DNA from: Lineus longissimus
Taxonomy: Eukaryota; Nemertea; Pilidiophora; Heteronemertea; Lineidae
Reading direction: 5' to 3'
Assembly (NCBI RefSeq): GCF_910592395.1
Contig: NC_088311.1
Location: 4,466,501 to 4,530,500 of the forward strand
DNA: 64,000 nucleotides
In this document: positions 1 to 14,200 of the stretch, one piece after another
Layout of the letters: each line of letters opens with the position of its first letter
How positions within the stretch are numbered: position 1 is the stretch's first letter
Notes under the pieces: generated by a model
What the model saw: the letters and a program-made list of their open reading frames with translations, nothing else
Told to the model about the DNA's origin: nothing
Databases searched by the model: none
Translations under genes and position numbers: made by a program

Positions 1-3000
1 AGCGCATGCTGTGGATTTACAGCTGGGTTTTACACTGCGGTTGCTGGCACCCCTAAACATTAAGTAGAATTTTAATTATTTGGGCGCTTTTGACATTTCA
101 AAGACCACTCTATTTAGAATGTGTGGATTGGGTTTAGTGGGGTATCAGTTGGCTAACGAAGGTGGTGTTTGTCTCTCACCTGGAGCTTCACCAGTTACAA
201 ATCAAGACTGATCTTGAAACCTTCGATTGATAATACTAATTCATTGGAAAATTGCCTTCATATCAGCTTGCTGACTAAATGTTTAAAATAGAGCCGCATA
301 TGGTTAGCATTGGAGCACTTTTCCGCAAGAGAGGCGTCGTTGGTTCTCGGTGTGTTGATTTCAAATCAACTGTGGGCAAAGATGTTTTTCTTTAGCTAAC
401 TAGAGATTGGCGATGCCGCTCGATTTTAAATCACTACAGAATGGTTTCCCCTTCGTGTGTACATTTTATATGGACGCTTGAGTTTTTTCCCTCCAAAGTT
501 GCTGGGTTTTGTGCCAATGCTGTTCTTGCTCGCTGCATTCTCATATAAACGTGGACCCTTGAAGTACATGTATTGTACATCATTCGCTCCTACCAACTAA
601 CTTGAGTTTTTGTTTTTACTTTTAAAAGGAACGTAAACGCTTTGATCTCTTGGTATAACTTCTCTTTCTCCATTCCATGAGATACAAATTGCAAGCTCCA
701 GTTGAATGGGTTAATCCGGTTCTCTTTGAAGATTGTCTGTGTTATTGGCTCTGGCAGGCTTTCTTCTTGTTCACTGTCCTTTAGACCCCAAGACCCGTCT
801 ATAATTCAAGCAAATTCCTCCCCGTGTATTTGCATAATGACTGCCTTGGAGCAATGCCTTGTATTTTTAGCCAAGTCTGACAATGGACAGTCTGGGCGCT
901 ATGATTGTGTGTGTTCTGCAGAGGTTCTACTCTGTACATGCACATGTGTGGATTGGATAGAGGTTCTTCTGGCCGTACTGTAAGCTCTCTTATTATCAAG
1001 TAGAGTTCAGGCAATTCAGGGGCGGATGCAGGGGAGGGGTTCTGGTGATTCCCCCCCCTTAAATGGCAGTTTTTCTGTAAACAGCATTTGAAAACAATTC
1101 TGGGGCAAAAAGTAGCATGTATTGTGCTGTTGATTTCATGTCACTGTAACTTGTAAATTGGATATGTGTAGTGCTGGCAGACTCATTCTGACCTTGACCT
1201 GTTTAAATAGTAGGTCAACGTCGGATGTAGTTCCCTGTTCATGTATGATGTGTGGCCAAGAAATAACGATTAGGTTACATGTGTCCAAGCAAACTAAACT
1301 ATAGGAAGAGAACCAAAATACTTCAGCAATATTGAGAACACTTTCCAAAAATGCCGCTCAAAGAATTAAAAAAATTACTCTTGTCTACTTGTACATGTAT
1401 GGACCAGTCAGTCAGTCTCCATTCCTTCTTCAAGACACTGCTGTGATATGTAAGTCTTTTATGCAATTCTACATGTGCAGACTTCAAGTGCATCCAGCAT
1501 GATCCAACACTCCTTTCATTTTACTGATTTTCATAATTTGTGCTCAGTGACATGGTGTCGTCAACGCTATCAAGCGACTCTGAGAAAGCGGCAGTCCTGC
1601 CGATCACAAAGGAGAGCGAATCTTAGCAGCAGCCGACACGACGGTATGACTCAGCATGCCTCGCTATCAATAGCAGTCTTCGAGATTCTCCATTGTAAGA
1701 CCATTGGCTCAGATTTTTCCCCGCGGCAAAACTCTCTTGCCTTTGCTAGATCAAAGGTGTGTTATTTATCAGTAGATAATTTATAATTTGAGCATAACTA
1801 CGTTGGGTCGGAGGAAGGCGTGTATGTTGGTTGTGTGTTTAGACTGTGCATGTGCGGTTTAGAGCGAGCATGAAGTAAAAAATTTAGTTGGTATTTGATA
1901 GTGCTGAGTATACCCCCTTTTCCAATGGTTGTTATGGTTACCTGGAAACTTCATGGTCTGGTATCATCTTGAGATGAATTTGTCAAATGTTACAGTTAAT
2001 GCTCTGTTGGTTTTCTGTGACTCAAGAATATTTTGTGACAACTTGTAATGTTTAAGCCCGCATTCTTTGAAAATAGGTGTCAGAGTTGACATACTAATAC
2101 TCTTTGCATTATCAGGGATCTTGTTTGGGGTACTAATGTTGTTGGACTAGACCCTTGCATTGCTTTCCGCAGCATGACATCTGTGGTCATGCCTGACTTT
2201 GCATGCCACCTTAGATTTCGTTGGTGAATGTGCTCATGTGGAATCGTCATGTCTCTGTACCTGTATAATGCTTGCGATACCTGGTCTTCCAGCCTGCTAT
2301 TCACCATTGAACTTGCAAGATATTCTTATGATATCCAGAGGCCATAAGCTTGGGAGCCTTTGTAGTAATTATACAGGCGGCTTTGACAGCTATTGTGCAT
2401 GGTCTGGTTACCTAAAGGCATTGGAGTTCACTCAGAATCCTGTCATTGTTGCAGTGCCATTAGAGCTCTAATCTGCCGCTCTTCCCTAGCAGACAGCTAT
2501 CTTGGAGTGAGTTCTGGCTGCTCATTCTGGTTGGGTGCAGCCAGACCTTTTTAAAAAGGCATCATTGAAGAATCTTGGCATATAAAACACCTCCATGTAA
2601 GCCTGTCGGTTTTTGTCACAAGAAAGTGACACATTTCTTTTCGTCTGAAAGGATGAAGGGTCCTCATAAATTGTAAAGATGTATCTATGGAAACCCACTT
2701 TCATGGTTGTTGTCAGAATGCATCCTTTAGTTAACCAAGTTAAAGCAGTTGCAGCATTCCTTTTGAAAACGTTAGTCCATGCTCCTTTCTTCAATGTGTT
2801 CAAGAACCCATGACATGACATGGACTGAATGCGTTCAATACATCGTACTCGGTGGCCCCTTGGCCCAATCTGATCAATACCCTCCCTCTACTCCCTGGTG
2901 GTGTATGTCACACTAGCCTGTAATGGCCAGTCTGATTTTACCATTATCCCAACATTGGGCCTTTCAATCAGGGCATTCCAAGACCTATGTACTTGGGCAC

Positions 3001-4776
3001 TAGCCACATAAATCAAATTTGATGTATTTACTGGAGGAAGTAGGTCTATTGATTCAGAGTAAGGCCTATGCATGCCTTGAATAGGCTCTATTTGGTCTTT
3101 TCGATAATTTGCATTTCCTAGACAAAGTAGATAATGAAGGCTGCCATGCACGCTCCACTGCATATATGTAGATAAAAGCAGTATGTAAAAGGCAAGAAAT
3201 TACAGTTTTCGTTTCGGAGCATTCTGCTCTGGATCCTCTGATGTAAACATGATCGAGGGTTGTAACTGATCAGGCTTGGCTTCTGCCGACTTGACTCGTG
3301 ATTGCCTGTATCAGTGATTGGCAGTGCATTGGCATCCTGTTTGTGAGATCAGCCTGTTTACCAGTGAACATGATAACCGCCATGATATATTGAAGCCACA
3401 CACAAGCCTCAAGGTGTGGCTTTCATCTGCCGGCTCGTTTCATGATATTTGAAAGTATTTATAAATGATGGTTGTACCTCTAAAACCCCGGCTTGTTGGA
3501 GCTAGTCTGAGAGAAATTTGTTGATGTTGCTTGATGAATGGCTCATATAAAAAACGCAGTTTATACCACGATGAGTTTTAGAACCTTAGATGAGGTGGCA
3601 ACCTTCTGATGTCTTTGCAGCCAGTATAAACCCATTTCTACACCACTACGGTGCAGTGATAGAGACATGCATGAAATCAATACATGTAGATTAGTTCTAA
3701 AAATTGCCAATGCCCATAGAGTTTTCAAATCGTCATGCGATTGATGTCCATTTGGTTGCGCACTGTGTTGAGCTGTCGTCTTTACGTAGCAAATGGATAT
3801 TGGACAGCACGGGTGTCACTTGGTTGATATAGTTCATAGAGATTTTGAGTTGATAAACTGCATAATGGGTGTTGGGGGAGGCACATTGCCCATTGGTCCC
3901 ATTTGGTTTGTTAGCACCATCCATTTTCAGTGCCATTGCTGTTATTGAGTCATCATGTCATACTCATAGGATATTTCATATTCTTGTGGATAGCATAATT
4001 GAAGGGCCATTTGAACTTTACTGATGATGCGACTGTATTGATGGTGAAGTTCTTAGTATGAGTGTAAGCTGTACATCAAATTCCTGACTTTACCAATTGC
4101 AGTTTTCTGAATCAAATCAAAAATATGTGTGATACTCATATTTGTGAATTTTCCAAATTCAGCAGATTGCTCCGTGGTGTACCGAGCAATTTAAAGCTGA
4201 GGCACAGAATGCACTATCGGAGACGCTCACTGTTCTCTTTGTAACCCCACTCAGATCGCCATGCATGACTTGTGGACTGAAAATGGCATGCGAGAAACAA
4301 CCGTGCTAGCTTGAATAGGGACTGTTGGTAACAGCGCATTCATGATGTCTACAAAGACGGCCATGTAATGGAGCCCGGCTTTGATATCACGTCTGCCATT
4401 TCCTGATTTTTGAGAGGCTCATTTGCCTAAGTGTGTCTCCTGTTTATCCACTATATGGCTGACTTGTACGTCAACACTGAAATATCCGTAAGAAAATTTG
4501 CGGTGTGTTTGATGTTGTTTGGTGCAGAATAGTTTATTCAAGAAACTTTTCTCATTGAATTCTGATGGCATGTTACTTCTTAGTAATCTTTAGTAGCAGA
4601 GCCTAAACAAGCCTCTTCTTGATTTCAGATATACTGAGGTTGCATGATACATAAAAATATCTTAATGCTAAAGCTGGAAGATCCATGTAAGGTTTTCCAC
4701 TCTCCACTAAGAATTCTAAATCATTGTGATTGTGATTTTTCAGTTTCTTATCAAACATTCATTTCTCTCGTTCCAG
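1..4776. other. non-coding stretch upstream of the first visible CACHD1 exon
   Basis: No exon with recognisable homology was found here. The first visible CACHD1 exon starts in phase 0 after a 3' splice site, so at least one upstream exon (signal peptide and start) exists. I could not find it in this stretch, which is therefore probably intron, or intron plus 5' flank. Open frames here are short and lack codon character. A GC-richer segment at about 1550-1640, after an AG, and another at about 4162-4230 look faintly exon-like, but neither reads in frame into the next exon. Confidence 0.5.
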
Positions 4777-7700
4777 GGTATTTTTGATTCTCTACCGTTT
4801 TTAGAGCGGACTGCCAGCGAAGAGAACCAGTTGCTAGAATTAACCAAAAGAATTGAAACGAAGTTTCACCAATATCTACGGGTCCTTCAGAGTAACAAAC
4901 AAACTGTGGAAAACCTGTACAGATTCCACGCCAAGGTGCCAATCATCCAGAAGTTTGACTGTTGTAATCTCCTTGATCAAGACCTCAAGTAAGTATGACC
5001 AACAGATCATATTACTGTTCACAGCTGTGTGTTTGAAGAAGATGCACTTCTGTTGTTGAACAATCAGTCAGTGTGCGCAAATGTGCAGGTTTCATTGCAG
5101 ACGCATGGCAAAATATTCAGTTGGTGTGCACCAATAAAAATAATTTTGTTGAAACTTGCTGCAACAAGGGATCTTTTATCGCACATCTCTGCAGGGAAAC
5201 TGCTTCTATAATCAGTAGAAATCTGATGGACTGCCAAATAAAATCTCGTTAATAATTCAACACTGCATGTCCTTTTAGCTAAGAGCGCAGATGAATTGTC
5301 TTGCGTTGGAAACGCTCTTCTGTTTTACCATTGACCATCTCCTACTCCAGTGACAATGATGACGGTACTTCATATTTTGTCGGTACTTCATATTTTGTCG
5401 CAGTAAACCTACTTCAAAGGTTTTGAAAATCCGACAATTGTTTCTCCTCCAAATACAAAGCCTGCATTTTTTCTTGATCCGAGATGAATTAATTCACATC
5501 TCCTTTGTCGTGGATTACGATTGGCCGTTTACTCTACTGAATTCTGGAGAAGTTTTCGAGTGGATAATCGTCTGATGAAGATTAAAGAAGCGCCCATTAT
5601 GCCCAACTTTTTTCCTGTAATTTGATATCTCTGAAACAGCCATTTGATAAACGAGAACTCTGGTAATTATAATGTACGCGTCGCCCGTGGTACAACATGA
5701 AATAATACGGTTATAGTTTTACCCGCCTTTGATCTGGGAGATTTCCTGCGAGTGCATTGATCGTCTCGCAAGCTTTGAGTACACTCTGTTCACTGCGCCA
5801 TGAATTTTATTGCCAGTGGCAGTTTTATATTTTCCCAAAATTTGGTCAAGAGTTCACGCTATTTCGGACGAGGTCGCTGTTTAACGTCCCTCGTGGACCC
5901 TCTCGGATGCTTTGATCCCTTTTAGCACCTATTATAACTATTTATCATCATAAAACAATGATTTGTGGTTTGTTTCGGTTTCTATCCCTCCGCTTTGTCC
6001 GCACATTGTTTCCTTATGTCACAAACAATGTTCTGCGTGACCGCATTTGAGGAGAGATGAAAGCCCGAAACCAGCCGACCTTGAAATCGAACAAGAATGA
6101 GGATGAAAGCCCGAACATTCGGAGCTAGGATTTGTCCAGAAATAAAGCGAACTACCCAATTGAAAGACTACAGATGTTGAGGTGCAAAATTAGCATGGAC
6201 TGTTTGAATTGTTCTTGTATCTGTGCACATTATTCACAGAAGTTTGAGAACTGCAGATGAGTGTTTTTCAGGCCTCATCTTTCCACTTGATGGGGATAAA
6301 AGTCCCCACAACCAGATTGACTTGGTGCTGGCGACCTGCACATTCAGGTACAAAAAGGTTGCTCGGCCATTTCTAGTCTAGGCACAAGAAGCTGGTCTTC
6401 TGTGTCACAAGAAAGAAACTCTGAATGTGATATGGATATAAGAAGGCAGATCTTCCTTCCCTCTGCAACTCTGCAAGAACTAAATAGACTCCAAGATCAA
6501 AGGTCTGAAAAAAGCGATGAAAGTATCAGAAAATGTCTATAAAACATGAACGTGATGAATATAACCAGAAATCCTTCAGCGCCTTTACCCATTTCTGAAT
6601 AGTTGAATAGATAGTTGGGTGTAAGTCAGTAAGTGATCCTTTCCCTCTTCAAAGGCCAATGCAAGTTGATGTTAAGGTTCTTGTCACTGTCATCTTGTGA
6701 TGATAGTTTATCCTTTGCATGCTTTGATGCCTAGAATAAGAAGCCTTGTTTCCATTCAGTATATGGTCTTCTCTTAGCACCGAAAACAAAAAAGAGTTTA
6801 CATGTGTAATGGTGAATGATAAAAGTTGATGAAAATCATGCTGACTGCATGCTGTCATTCCCTGAAAATAACTGACAAGAACAGTAAAGCAAGTGTCATT
6901 GGCCTAAGCTCTCTATAAGTCTTCTTGAGTCATTGATCAAAGGATCTTTGAGTCAAAGCATCCCAGAAGAAGCTACAAGATGAAAAAGGTGTCGGGAACA
7001 TGGAGATGACAACTGTTGTATAATACCTTCTACAAGTTGTTATGAATCATTTCCTTTCACAGAATGTCTTCTTCCATATTTTGGAAAAAGTCTGTTGCGT
7101 TGTTCAAAGAGTATACCAACAGAGGTATCAAGCACACCATTGATATCTCTGATGGAATAGGCGTCTAGCTATTCAGACTGAGTCTGATAGCAACAAAAAG
7201 CAACATTGAGTTCCATAGTATTAATGTTTTCTGTTGTGTTGAGGAATGGGCAAAAGAAAACCTGGCATGGAAGTTTCTTCAGTTCAGTCATGTCAGTCGA
7301 ATAATACACTGATTGCGAGGTGAGTTTGGCTGCCGCTGCAGCGATTTTCTAGGCGAGGTTTTAGAAATAGTATAAGTGCCCTGAGACAGTTATGGGTTTA
7401 ACTCTTGGAAGGTTCCCCTGTTCCTCTCAAAAGGTTCACGGAACAAGGTTAAACCTCTAGGCGAAGAGTTGTCGCAAAAAAAGAGGTTGCACAGCATCAT
7501 CAGCATGTACATGGTCTTTCCATCAAATTCCCTTTCAGCTTCGTTCCGATTCATTATTGATATCTGAAATTAAAATATCAAAGTCTAAATGTAGCGTGAT
7601 AAGCGGTCACCATTCTTCCCCTTTGAAAATCGACATGGCCTATTGTTTGTTCAATTCGCCTTTAACTGTGGGTGTGCTTTGGAACTTGCACCTTCATATT

Positions 7701-8289
7701 ATTTTACTATGAACTAGACCCACAGGCAGTTTGTTTCTGACAGATAACAACCGCGAATACTGTTTAGATTGTCATTTTTGTGCTTCATAGACTGAATGTG
7801 CTTGGCTGGGGTCAGGTTTATTAGGTTAATGCCCCATTCAATTTCTGCAGGGGGTGTCTTGAAATTCCAGCGTTTTTTCGTATGTGTACTCGATTCCACT
7901 TTCAAGGTTCATTGTGCAATATGCATAGCGTTTAGGTTCATTGCACATTTCGCCGACATTTTCAATGTCATTTCAATGATCCACTCTTGATGTCGGTCGG
8001 TAGGTCTGCATAAGAAAAGATACGTAACCTGCCTGTATGTCCCTTTAGTTGCAGATGAGAAGTTACATTTCTCAAGACCCTGGTAATGAACTGCTGATGG
8101 CTGTCTAATTGAGAATAACTCCTGTCACTATGATTCTTCTACCATATTTTATCAACGCATCGATTCTCTTCTTCTTCTTCAGATCTGAGAACCAGTACCG
8201 TTGCAAAGTATCCCGGCTGACCACTTGTGACTTGATTCCACGAAATGTACCCCACGGTGCTTTCAACCCTGGGCGAAATCTCACTCAAG
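4777..8289 (+). CDS. CACHD1: CACHD1 exons encoding the N-terminal VWA_N region
   Basis: Two exons (4777-4988 and 8183-8289) encode about the first 106 visible residues. They contain the heptad-like stretch around [19 protein letters not shown] and then a Cys-containing segment ending in [10 protein letters not shown], which matches the AFNPGRDLN of the vertebrate protein. The first exon opens in phase 0 after a ctcgttccag 3' splice site; the residues GIFDS align to the RIFNS of vertebrate CACHD1, so the missing upstream portion is only the signal peptide and a few dozen residues. The junction between the two exons restores AA|A (Lys). Confidence 0.93.
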
Positions 8290-11200
8290 GTAAGTCTTGC
8301 TATCCTAGAGAAAGAGCTACATACCCCAACCGCCAAGAACAAATTAGGGCCTCCTTCAGTGATATGATGTCCCCTTAACTTGGGGAAGGGTGATTCAATT
8401 GCGTGCTCAAAATTGAGGGATTTGCCTGGGTGATTCTCCAAATCTACTTTGCTTGGCATTCTTCGTTGATTTTTTTCCCCTCGGCAATCAGGATCATGCT
8501 CACCTGCCAAAAAGCTTACAAGTAACCATTTTTGAATAAAAATCTTTGTGCAGGATCAGTATTTTTACTTGGTTTGGATTAAAAACTTTGAAGACGGACC
8601 GAGCTGAATAAAAAAGAGTTCAAGTGGTCTTGTTGAACTTGTGTTGAACTGTTTGTTGATAAGGATGACTGTTTACTACACAATGTTACGTCTCATGTCG
8701 CTCACACCTCCGAGCTTCAAGTAGTAAATTGCCGTGTTTTCAACTCCTTCAAACGCTTTAAATGCCATTTCGACTCCAGCCTTTTAGAATAACTAGTACA
8801 TCGTCCTATCAAAATGCACAAGTGAGTGATGTAAACTAAGGTTGGATGAATTTTTTCGGCCCTTTAGGCTTTCCCATTTGGGTATGCATCACACATGTAG
8901 TGTGTAGTGGGTGTCCAATAAAAGCACTGGTACAAAATAAAAATGAAGAAGTCCGCCAAAGGCAACTAATATAGTAATTGCTTTACATTAGGCTTTGGAA
9001 TGTTCAAACCTTTTATTGCAGGATGGAGGGTTATTAACTTTTCCCAGTGGTAATAAAATAGCTTGAAGTACAAATTTTAAAGCACTATAAAACAGTTTGG
9101 AGGAACAAACCTGGTGGGAAGCAATCAAACTATTATTTCAGGAAATAATGAATTTTTATGCTAAATCATTTGTGCGTAATCGAATGTTCCTCTTGAACTG
9201 TTTCATTGGGAGTAGAAATCTTCAAGAAACCAGCGAATAAAAAAAGAACTTGTGAGGCCTTTGTTGCAATAATTTCATTGTCTGTCTCCAAACTACAGAC
9301 AACTTCCAATGTCTTGTTCAAAGCAAGGTCTCAATCAGGTTATCTGCTTCATGTTTTAAGATTACTTTGGCATAAAATTTGGTAAAAAGCAACATTGGTT
9401 GATATTAAAGACCAGGCGGTGGCTTTTGAATTTGGTTATCTGAGCAGAGGTCTGGATTTAGAGTTCAAAGTGTTCCGTGGGTCTAGAACTTGAGGCAGTT
9501 CAGAGCGGTGTCTCTTGGTTTTGCCTCTTACCCGCCTAGCCCCAGGTGGGTTACGCAAGAGATAATTCTTGGGCAGGTACAGCTAAATTTAGATGGTAGC
9601 CACCTCATTAATGGCCCTCATCCCTCAGGCAGATAGTCATGAATTGGTGGCCAATAATCGCTGCTACAGCTTTGTACCAAATTATTTCCAATACCATGCT
9701 CGAATTTATGACACCTTTCTCAAGTAAAGATCTTCAAAATGGGTTTTAGTTGAGTTATGAGCCAGCCCCATTGAGTAGGCTATAAGGTATACTTTTGCAT
9801 TTGCTCCCCTTCCCATTTTTGAAGATTGCTGATGTAGTTGATAACACTCCAGATGCTGATCACTCCATATCGTCTCTTGACATATGAATTAGGCAGAACA
9901 AAGAGCTTATAACTCGATTGAGTCTGTCTGATCAAAGGGACCTTTACAGACATCGAATGGCTGTAAAAAAAGCCAGGTCTTTGTGCATGGATTTAGCAGA
10001 AGATTATCTCAGAGAGATGGATCAAAATAATTCATGTCAAGGGATACTCTCCTCTGCTGTGCAGAATAGTATGAAATTTATTGCAGTGGAGTAATGGTTT
10101 TAAATTTTCGACGCCCCCCCTCCCCAGGACCAGAAAGGCCCTGGTTTCATTGGTAAGGTCAGTGTTTACCCTCACAACCAACTAAATAGCTACATTGTGG
10201 GTCAGTTTACTATAGGATGAAAAATGTTACTTTTCATCCCAGGAATTCAGTCCGCCAGATTAGTAGTTATCAGAGGCCTAGGGAGTTAGGCTTCAGCACC
10301 CAATCCTACAATTTCAGATAGCATCTACGAACTTTCTTTACCTGTTCAGTAATCACTTTAGCATACAGGACTGAAGTCTTAGAACTTCCTGTACATTTTG
10401 TGTGAAAAATGCACTGTCATCTATGTGGGTTGAGTTGAAATGGACAAAATTGATTCCATCGCGGTTGGATAGAATCTCCTGTTCAATTTACTAATATGAT
10501 ATGCATTGATGCATGAAGTAATCACCCAACCTAGCATGGTTTAAGTCTAGCTCTGATTCACCATATTTTGGTTGCAATAAATTGTACATTTCATTTGCGT
10601 ACCTGTGCATTTTCAAGGTGGAATCGACTTTGGGTGAAATTCTCTTGAAAGTAGCCTACTCTGTGGCTTGATCCCAGTGGATCATACACCCCCAGGGCTT
10701 CTAGACCACCAGCCATTGCTTCAACATTGATAGGTCTACTCACCTGGCTCCATGCTAACATGTAATACTTGACTTGCCAAACTCAGAAATGCAGCGCCAC
10801 TCGCGGACAAAGACAGAACAACTCGACATTTTTTTCACCGGTTTTCGCTGCGCATGCATACCAGCCATCCGGAAACTAATAATGGCGGCAATCTGAACTT
10901 GTTTTGTGTAAGTTTTTGAGAGTTCAAAAAGTTCTTTAAAGCTCATGATTTAAGATAATTTAGCAATCTGATAACTATTACGTGTTAAGAAACAGACGTA
11001 CCACAGAAGATTTATAAACATGACCACGAAAAGCGGAAATCAACTAAAGATGACGGCTGGTACGCATGCGCAGCGAAAACCGGTGAAAAAAATGTCGAGT
11101 TGTTCTATCTTTGTCCGCGAGTGGCGCTGCATTTCTGAGTTTGGCAAGTCAAGTATTTAACATGCCTGTGAAGGCTAAATCAGGCTCATCGATAAACCCA

Positions 11201-14200
11201 GAATGAAATAAACGATCAAAGTGAAATGGTGAAAATGAAAAATTATAACCTTCTCAATGCACTCCTCAATATGAGGTAGACTTGTCCCAGTAGTAAGTGA
11301 GGAAATTCTGATATGTTCTATTGGTCCCCCTTGCCGATAGCCCCGCTTCGTTCCTGACACTTCAATCAAATCCACAGCTTCATCAACCTCTGGTTGAAAG
11401 TTCACTTTGATTTGGCATAAATGAGTAATCAGCGAAACAGTGTCGCATAACTCTGCTGCAGTGAGGTAACCGTTGCTACGGGTACAAGGGTCTCCTCCAC
11501 AGATATGTGCATACGATGCGAGTAGCGTAATTACCACGTCAATATTACGTGCATCAAAGTATGCATTAGATGTTTAGTCATTCTGTAACTGGTAGTCTCT
11601 TGTTTCAGCATGTGGTGGGTGTTTTTGTCAAGGGGCTCTCGGCATTGCTATTCTGCTTGATGTTCTGGCATGTTTCTTTCCTTGTTTTGATACGTGGATA
11701 TGAAATAAGCCTTTGTTGCCTGCATGCTGTGCCGGTTTACTTCTTCTTTTGATGTCATCGTCATATCGCTGGAGCAGAATGCTGAATATGTTGTGGAATG
11801 AAAAAAAAACTACAATATTTTCACTTCGTAGTTGGCCCTTGTAGACTTGATATTATAGGAAGGAGCAACCTAGCCTGTAGGAATGGGAATGTCTGGTTCA
11901 AACATCCTTAAGAAGATGGATTGCCCATTCGCTTGCTAGAATAGTTGTTTGACAGAAAGAATTGATGTTCTGTAAATAACGGGTGTGAGAAATAGTTACA
12001 GCTACCCCTTTCACCTGGACTAGCACATCACCAATGTTGTGTTCCATTTATCAAGGATGAGTGGTTACGAGGGATCAAAGGGTGCATGATACCAGCACAC
12101 TTGGTGTTTTCTACCTACTGTGTGATAAAACCTAGGTTGTCTATTTCAGTAATTCGTGGTCTTTCCTATTCCAGAGTCCACACAGACAGTCAGATGAAAT
12201 CTGGACATTTTCTCAAAAAATCATCTCGTTTACAAGCTATCATTTCTCTTCTCTTTTCAGTTTTCCTGCACAATGTTCAGTACTTTCCTAACTTAAAGTG
12301 GCAGTATTTCATCTCCATCGATGGCATTCACAACGAATACCCAGCCCACAACTTCCAGATGGCACCCATGGATTGCCGAAGTGTTCACAACATCCGACAC
12401 AGGTAATAGAAAATATTGGCGTTTTTTCAGCGGAAATGTTCATTTTATGACGGTTTTCAACTCAAAGAATATTAGCCGTAATAAAAAGTCAATAAAGCCA
12501 CTTTATTCACCTGTCTGGTCTTGGCACTCGTTAGAGCACCTAGAATATGTAGAATGATGTGCATGTTATGTGCAGTATCCTGTATAATACATAGCTCAGT
12601 TGGACAAACCTGACATGAAATCAAGTTAAGATCGGTCTCGCCCTTAGTTTGTATCATCTTCTGTATGTTTTTGTACATATCTTCTATCAATGCACAGGTT
12701 AATGGGGCAAACATAACATGAAGTTAACTTCAGATTGGTGTATTTACTCGTCTTTTAGTATCACTTGTGTAAATAGACTTGTGATCATCATGGGGGTTGT
12801 GTGAAGAGCTAAACTGGTGCTTCCATCTTTTGAGCTCATTGTGAACTGAAACTCCCCTCCACATTGAAGTTGTAGAACATTCAGTCTGTCACTGACTTCA
12901 ACTTGGTTGCTAAAGGTTTTATGATCACTTTGCGGAATCAGATAAGATAAATAATGTTCTCTCTCGTCTTTCAGGGATGTTTTTGTGTCAACGATCCAAC
13001 CTCAGCGTAAACACGTTGTAATCATGATGGATCACGGGAACTCCCTGAGCCCAAACCAGCTAAACACCGCCAAAGCTATAGCCAGGCACATCATTCGCTC
13101 CCTCTCAGAGAATGATCGGGTAAGTTGATTAAACATCTCAGGCTAAACCAGCTCAACACCAAATCTATTGCCAAGCATGTTATTAGCTGGTTCTGAAGAT
13201 CTAAGATTTTCACACCATGGAGATAAAGGTACTATCATCACTCTTCCACCCAGCTCATATGTTCTAATCAATGTCTATGTATTTTAGGTTGGTTTGATCG
13301 GCCTCTCCTCGAAGGCGACCTACCCAAGGTCTGATGGATGTCTGTCTGAGAAGCTTGCCCCTCTCACCTACGAAGCCAAGGACTTCTTTATGCATTTCAT
13401 TGACTCTTTGGGCAAAATGGAGTGTAAGTTTAAAGAACTTGAATATTTACCAAAATAGAAAACTGGAGTGGTCTCTTTAGAGTATACTGAAGTCCCTTGG
13501 AATGGCGATAAAGGAATCATAGGTGGCAGCACCATGAAGTGATGGAAATTGCACAGCACAGAATGACTAGTCTTGTTAACATACTACACGACTCGAAAGC
13601 TTCCCACTTTCTCACATTTTACGATTTTGTTTACATGTACATGGCCCCTCTCTCTACTGCAGCTCCTACTGACCACACTCTGGGGTTCTTCAAGGCATTT
13701 GATATGATCCACAACTCGCTAGCCACGTCAAATCAGACAAGTAATTCAGGTATGTACTCTTTGATTTCCTTTGTAAAGATCTAAACAGAACAACAATTCT
13801 TATATTATTTCTGACGAGATTTTTAGGATTTTACTTCACATTCTTTTCCCTTTATAAATTATTAGTGAAATATCCCTTTTGACGTATATCAGTTCTGAAA
13901 TATTGCACACTTAGGTGATAGCATGGAGTGCAACAAAAGATTTCTTGAGACACTTTTTGAACGTGAAGCAGTATGGGTATCGAGTAAATTTCTCTATACA
14001 TGTCTTGAGAACCAGTCAGTCTTCCTGCAAGATTCCTCATTGCATCCTAGTCCTTGATTCATACCCCTTAATCTTATCAGCAGACATGGAAAATGACTAT
14101 ACCGAGTTGTCAGGTGAGACAGGGTGTCACCCTTATCATGTAGTGTTGTGACATGATCCAAGATCTAACTCTGTTCAAACACACGCTGAGATTTTTGCAT

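Noticed and set aside
1550-1640. GC-richer segment with AG before and GTATGA after, like an exon
   Set aside because: The only frame open across it gives an Arg/Ser/Gln-rich sequence unlike CACHD1; no support for linkage.
4162-4230. Possible exon after an AG, open in one frame
   Set aside because: Its residues do not align with the CACHD1 N-terminus, and the following GTAACC is a weak donor.
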